From assembly GCF_019649055.1 (NCBI RefSeq), contig NW_026570221.1, forward strand, positions 1,116,001 to 1,180,000: DNA of 64,000 bases, given 5' to 3'. The notes beneath the pieces were generated by a model that was not told the DNA's origin, ran no database searches, and saw nothing but the letters and a program-made list of their open reading frames with translations. The DNA is from Paramacrobiotus metropolitanus. Lineage: Eukaryota > Tardigrada > Eutardigrada > Parachela > Macrobiotidae. Shown here one piece after another: positions 58,353 through 64,000 of this stretch. Positions within the stretch are counted from its first letter, which is position 1. Each line of letters opens with the position of its first letter. Position numbers and translations under genes: made by a program.

Positions 58353-59897
58353 ATGGAGATTTTGAAACCATTACGTATTAATTGTACTGTACCGTATTGT
58401 TCTTACATAATTATCATATAAAGAGGTATTTATATAAAGACTAATGTAGTATTGGATACCATAGTTGACACTTTATAGTGTAAGACAAATTGTTATGGCA
58501 GAAACTTCATCCGAATTGATCCGGATCCTCAGAAATTTATGCGACGGCCTAATGTGCAAGCTGCAACAAAAGGCATGGACGCGGAACCCGACCCGGGCGT
58601 ACAACTGCATAGATTTCAGCCCGAAACGCAGTTTCGCTCCTGCCAAAATTCAACCGCCGGGCATACGATTACGCACAAATACAAAGATACTTCTATATGA
58701 ACCCCTTTTATGTTCGCCCAGTATCCTAAATTCCAAAAAAGTTCTATGATCATGAAATTACTCTCATGTCAGGAGATGTGCATGATAGTCGATTGTGCAT
58801 GATTCTGGATGTGACGTTACTTACATTCGTTTCAGAACTTCTTAACTGTTTGAGTACAATCATACAATGCTTTTTTGGTCTGCACACGTAGCCTGACGTA
58901 CAGTAGATTATGTACTTAGTTGTCTCAAGCACAATTTGGGCCAGAGGTTCGGCATCGAAATTCAACGTGGAAGCGCGGCATCCATCCTGGGAACGGCACC
59001 GTCTAATTTAGATCAGAAATGTTCTCTGTAATTCGGCCGCATGTTTCTGCTGCTTGTTAATATTAGGTTGTGATGTTCCTTTTGTGAATTGTAAGCTTAT
59101 CTTTGAATTCGATCAATAAACAGCAGATACGGAAAAAAAGCACAATTCTAGTTTTTACAATATTTTTACAATTAGCGAATGATTTTGTAGTGGTATATAT
59201 AGCGACAAAACTAGAATTAAGAATGTCAAAATTACTGTAATATGACTTTTATACCCTTCTGATTCGAACATTGAACAGTTGTCCAACTGGTGACGTGATG
59301 AAAATTCTGGATTCGTTTTTTATTGCTTTTTAAATGGACTAAAAGTGGCGACTGATCTACGTATATTTCGTACATGTTTTTACATTCTTGCATACTAGTA
59401 AAAAATTTTTGTATGTACTTAAACTGGTCCCACCTTTTGACTATTGTTCTACGATTTGCATGTGAACATTTGATGTTGTTATTTCTCGGCTGTGTAGCCA
59501 AAGGCCAGCTTGTACATCTTTACGGTTTTTACGTATGATCAATGCTTGCATGCATCCCAAAGTGTGTATAAAGCCCGCGGAATTTGAATGTGTCAGTAAA
59601 AAGGAACCTCGACACGTTTTCAATTCTTTCGCGCTTCTCAGTTCCCACAGATTTTCCTATACTTCCTATTTTCCACTTCCTATTTTCCACTTCCTATTTT
59701 CCTATTTTCCACAGAAGTACAGAATTCTCTGTACATTACTCTTATTCGTATACGTAGTTGCTCTCGGACTACAGTAAAGTGATACACAAGTATCTGCGGT
59801 TCACTCTCATTAATACTAGTGATCGAAGGTCACACTAATTTTATCTGGAGCAGTGCATTAATTTTTATCTAGCTCTCTTTAAATCGTAAGGATGTTC

Positions 59898-60180
59898 GCC
59901 TCTGCTTCCATCTGGCGCTGGCATTGTGTTTACTCCTCTGCTTCCATCTATATCTGGAGACACCACCGGATTTCGGATTCTTCTCTTCTACGTCGATCGA
60001 GCGGATTACCACACCGGATTCTTTAGGGTTCCGGACAGGGGCGCTCTCGAACTTCCAGGTCACATCTCCCACTCGAAGTTTCGTTCTAACAGTTTGAGAT
60101 ACAGAGTCGCTCTACCGATTTTGTCATAGCCGGTTACGGTACAATAAGGCAACCGGTACAATAAGGCGTCCGCGTACCAT
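59898..60180. repeat. GC-richer block with short direct repeats, possible transposon remnant
   Basis: CTCTGCTTCCATCT occurs twice (about 59898 and 59936). GGTACAATAAGGC occurs twice close together (about 60138 and 60152). The composition differs from the AT-rich surroundings. No LTR partner is seen in the window. Confidence 0.35.
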
Positions 60181-61989
60181 GAAGCACCGGCATGCGAGAG
60201 CAACTTTCAAAAACAATCCTAAAATATCTGAGGAAAATCAAGAAAACGGGCTGCCGGCTGCAATAATTGTAAACAAGTAAATCAGGGGAAGCGGGTTTTC
60301 ATAATTTAGAATAGTAGCGTAGATCTGTGTTTACGCGATTAATTGCCGTGATGCCATGATATCACGTTGCAAGGTGCCGCCGTCCGCGATTCCATGCTGC
60401 AAGTGTGCGACTGTTTTTCCAAAGAAATTCTTTCAATGTAGTAAGTACTTAATTAGTTATTATGAACGATAATAAATTGCTTGCTTGTACGGTTGTAATT
60501 ATGTTTAGTACGCTGCTAATGATAGTGCTTGTGCACAACTTACCTGCGACGTATCTTTACGTTGTTTCGTCATCTGCATAACTGGCCAAAATTAGGCCAG
60601 TTGCATTCTCGGGGTACGGATTTGTGTTCTAATAATTTTGATTATATTTCTATGCACTAGCATGATCAACATAATATTTTTTTTAGGTACTGTAGTCTGC
60701 AGCAGTATGTACTAAAGTAAGCGTGAAGACAGCGTGAAGAGTTGGCATCATCTACATAATAAATGTACAACATGTACATGCACTCAGTGCATGTACAAGT
60801 ACATTACATAGCCCTATTAAAAACATTTATATGGAAAGACAGTTTTATATGTTTCGGATGAGTGATTCACAAAAAAACGCATGTGATACACAGGTTTGCA
60901 CGTCGGTTCATGCAAATCGCTTTCAGCGCTGACTGATAACGCCTGGGTAGTGTAACTTCTATCTCGTTCGGCACGATTATTGTCGTGGTTTGGCAACTTT
61001 TGTTCGAAAACACACATACCTTATACACATACTAGCTAATAATCCTGCATTTTATCGGCAAAACCTCAGTTGCATACACTTTGTCTATTTTTATATACTT
61101 TATGTATTTTTGCTATGTTATACATTAAATATATTTTCCTTTTTCTAATTTTTTAAATAGGAAATGCTCAAGTTGATACACGCTCATCCATCGTCATTGT
61201 GAAAAACTGTGAAAATCAGGTGATCAGCCCTGCACTTCCAGTCAACCATTTTGCGCGTTTGCTTGCGCATAATGCGTAGCGGGACTTTCGACCGCATGCT
61301 ATAGAACGCTATAATAATATGGATAAATCTCTATAAAATAGTATACACGGATAAACCTCTATGAATCTTGGTGCACGAGTACCTTAAAAGATTAGGTTTT
61401 TTTCATTTTTTGTTCTTAATAATTGATTATAAAATCTGCCCCTTATCAGTGATTACGCATAAGGCGCAGTATGCATCATTATGCATCTGCATATACGTAC
61501 TTACATAATTATATGCATTCACATATATGGGTAGCACTTCGTATAAACATTTAAAATACTTCATATAATATCACTTTATAAATACTTTATAAATACTTTA
61601 CTTCACAAATCTGGAGAGAGATCTATGCTGACTACGGAGAGTACGCACAATAACCGAGATAGTATGACCTACGGACTTCAGAATTTCGGGAGCAGCTAAA
61701 CAGTGAGTAGACACTGTTAATGAAAGTCGGTATGTGTAATTTTTCACATGCGCCATGAAATACTAACCGATTACGTTAATTACTTAAAACATTAATCGCC
61801 TTGTGCCTGTAAATTAAATCGATTCCTAATCACGGTAAGCACAAAACCGAAACAGTCTGCTTTTATCCATAGTACTTACTGTAAAATTCTAAAATAACGG
61901 CTCTTGTAATCTTGTGATAGATGCAGCAAAAATTATTTCAAAAGCCCAAATACGCATACTTACACAACATGTGTACATATTATCGCTAT

Positions 61990-62085
61990 GTGCATACTTA
62001 TAATATAAGTAAATATTATAGATATTATATTATAGATCGATAATAATATATAGATAATATATCTATATTATAGATATTATATGTA
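61990..62085. repeat. AT-rich palindromic simple repeat
   Basis: Repeated TATTATAGATATTATA-like words on both strands form a low-complexity, self-complementary stretch. Confidence 0.75.
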
Positions 62086-62791
62086 CGTACAGTATACTTT
62101 CGGAACGGTACAATATAATCTGTGTACCGTGCTTACGTATATAACGAACACCGCGGAAGTATGTACTGTAAAACGTTTGTTCATTTTATTTTTCCTTTTT
62201 CTGTTCATTAATCCTATGATTAATTAACAGAACACATTAAACAGTTACAATAGCTGAACTCCCATAGCAGACGCGCACGGACGCGTGCGTGATAATATTA
62301 CTAGTATAAAAAAAGTCTCTTATCACAAGTTATCAGGATTTCACACGGAGTCGCGTCGCAACGGCTGAATGTGCCATATGTACAGTCCCATGGTGTGCGG
62401 CAAAAGTTGTCAGTGCGATGCAAACTCAAAATTTGATATTTTAGTCGATCGCAAGCTTCATACCGCACTGCACCACTAAATCTTGATTTCACTGGTCTTG
62501 CGTTTCCAAGTAAATAATTATCGGCGGCAGCTCATATGGAACTATTTAATTAATTGGGATATCAACAGGAGCAACAAGCTGTGTCACTGCGTCTTTAGGC
62601 AAAGATTTTGAAATCGTCTGAACAGTGCAGCCGCATTTTATTACAAACTGATGCCTGCCTACGATGCTCGTATTTCTTTGCTTTGGTGAATTGTTGCATG
62701 GTTATTGTGCGCATTGCACTGTTATGAATCCCTGATTGCTTCACAATCAAACCGCACGTTAAAATTTAATGCTAATCAAGCCAGAATTGGA

Positions 62792-62817
62792 GTGGATGGT
62801 TTGAATAAACCATCCAC
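62792..62817. repeat. Perfect hairpin, 11-bp stem and 4-base loop
   Basis: GTGGATGGTTT (62792-62802), loop GAAT, then AAACCATCCAC (62807-62817). No associated gene is visible. Confidence 0.85.
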
Positions 62818-63573
62818 GCAGAAACCTGCAGCTGTCTGCATGCAGAATGCAGTGACCAAAAGTTATTTTTCCAGGAAACGATGAATACAATTTTGCCCAA
62901 ACTGTTATTAATTAACTGTTCGATGCCAGTGTCATTTCTGTATCAGCCGAAAACTATTGCCACATTGATACATACACCACAACAACCAAATCCAGATTGC
63001 CCTGCTGATTAATGAAGAAAAGCGCCGAAACAAATGAATCCGCACAATCGCATTAAAATTACTAGTATCGTACTACAGAATACATATAACGGATAATATG
63101 TATAATATTTAGAATACAGCCGCAATTAATTTCATAAACGATTGGGGGGCGGGGAGGGCACAATTCGTACCGACAAAATTATTACGTTATGTCGGATTAC
63201 GACAAAAAACTTCCAGGACAAATTTTGTCTTTTTCTAGACGAAAAAACACTGATTTAAGGGTGATTGTGATTCATACGTTTCCCGTATGAGTTAACGTCT
63301 AAATACTTGTACCGATATTACTATGATTCATATTTTTAATATTGATGGGGTAGGTAGAAGTATACATACATGTCACTACACTGTAGGAGAACGACGTTGT
63401 TTCCGTTTTATTAACTTGCTTTCGCGCTAAAAATTGCCATTAATGTTACCGCTAATTTAGCATTTTAACCTACTAAATAGTGCTGCAGACATAATTAACA
63501 GCATGATTAAAGTCAGAGTTTGCGTACAAACTGCACAGGATACGCCCAATACAATTCTTCAATCACAAGACGA

Positions 63574-63747
63574 TCAGTACTTTAGGATAATGTAACAAGC
63601 GTGGATGATGCCGGGAATGAAACCAAAGATCGTTAGCAATATGTTAATAAGGAGATCTTTTCCGCATCCCTTCTCCGCCAGCACTCCCAGTGGAGGTAAA
63701 AATAAGGCAAGGATAAATTTGCAGATATCCGTACACGTCAGCGCCAT
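63574..63747 (-). CDS. PMP3: PMP3/UPF0057 family small membrane peptide
   Basis: A single-exon minus-strand frame of 57 residues. It starts MALTCTDICKFILALFLPPL and continues GVLAEKGCGKDLLINILLT, then IFGFIPGIIHACYIIL. Length, the two membrane helices and the FLPPLGV...GCG.DLLINILLT.FG.IPGIIHA pattern are diagnostic for the PMP3/RCI2 (UPF0057) proteolipids. Family members sit in the plasma membrane and influence membrane potential and ion balance under salt, cold or dehydration stress in yeast and plants. Nematode and other animal members exist with less known roles. The ATG is the only in-frame start consistent with the family length. Confidence 0.92.
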   Translation of the reverse strand: MALTCTDICKFILALFLPPLGVLAEKGCGKDLLINILLTIFGFIPGIIHACYIILKY

Positions 63748-64000
63748 TTCTGCATAACGTAGATTGCTTTAATATACGTGTCATATATAGATATTTATGT
63801 GATTGAAATAAGTCAAGACAACGCAATCACACACTGCGATACCGAACACAAAGATTTTACAAAAAAATCTGTACATACAAAAAATATCACAATTGGGATC
63901 TACGTGAATAAAAAGGATGAATTAGTGAATTAAAATATGCTGACCGACCGGTGACGAGAAAAGTACGTAAACTCAATGGCCGGCTTATATGATTATTAAA
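63748..64000. other. Upstream of PMP3, window end
   Basis: Nothing recognisable; it presumably contains the PMP3 promoter and 5' UTR. Confidence 0.4.

Larger units (their letters stand above)
58353..63573. other. Long AT-rich region without a supported gene
   Basis: Several short open frames occur but none has domain, splice or codon support. A GC-richer block at about 59880-60180 and short repeats are described separately. Parts may be old transposon remains. Confidence 0.4.

Noticed and set aside
58465-58749. Plus-strand frame starting MAETSSELIRILRN (ATG 58495)
   Set aside because: Looks mildly protein-like but ends without domain, splice or repeat support.
63144-63158. G-rich run GGGGGGCGGGGAGGG as a possible G-quadruplex
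   Set aside because: Only three separable G tracts without forcing a zero-length loop; near no gene.
1-64000. CRISPR array, rRNA or bacterial operon structure
   Set aside because: No regularly spaced repeats, no rRNA-like sequence, and genes are spliced; the window is eukaryotic.

Overview
The window is eukaryotic and intron-rich. Introns are mostly 50-350 bp with GT/AG ends and exon phases that agree between paralogues. The gene content is animal: ionotropic-receptor-like channels, class A GPCRs, a Shaker-type Kv channel, a GH37 trehalase, a TESK-type kinase, a PMP3/UPF0057 peptide and a Ty3-type LTR retrotransposon. A compact invertebrate genome fits. My best guess is a tardigrade or another small ecdysozoan, inferred from gene density and family content and not proven. 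All gene models were spliced by hand from reading frame, splice consensus and paralogue comparison.

Layout. 1-16 kb (+ strand): a mixed receptor array of three divergent ionotropic receptors (the first is a 3' fragment) interleaved with three class A GPCRs. The GPCRs carry a long cysteine-rich ectodomain that looks like a duplicated module. The second GPCR has a 1-base frameshift in TM1. 16.6-17.4 kb (-): a small multi-pass membrane protein. 19.5-21.5 kb (+): a Shaker-like channel with unusual filter, S4 and S6 residues and one frame break in the S1-S2 loop. 22.3-23.0 kb: a decayed copy of the start of the trehalase gene. 23.0-23.9 kb (-): a small, very basic two-exon protein.

25.3-37.1 kb: a nearly complete Ty3-type element with 296-bp LTRs that differ at two positions and a CTAG target duplication. 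It has gag, protease, RT/RNase H, integrase with breaks, and an extra 725-codon third ORF that is not envelope-like and lies behind a strong splice acceptor. A row of small hairpins follows that ORF. 37.8-40.8 kb (+): a nine-exon trehalase with signal peptide and a probable GPI-anchor signal. 41.4-54.9 kb (-): a six-exon TESK-type kinase with a 9.3-kb first intron. 55-63.5 kb: mostly non-coding, with a weak exon cluster near 58 kb and several repeats. 63.6 kb (-): a 57-residue PMP3/UPF0057 peptide.

The receptor array is probably chemosensory. Trehalase and PMP3 both belong to stress-related families, but no operon-like link between them can be inferred.
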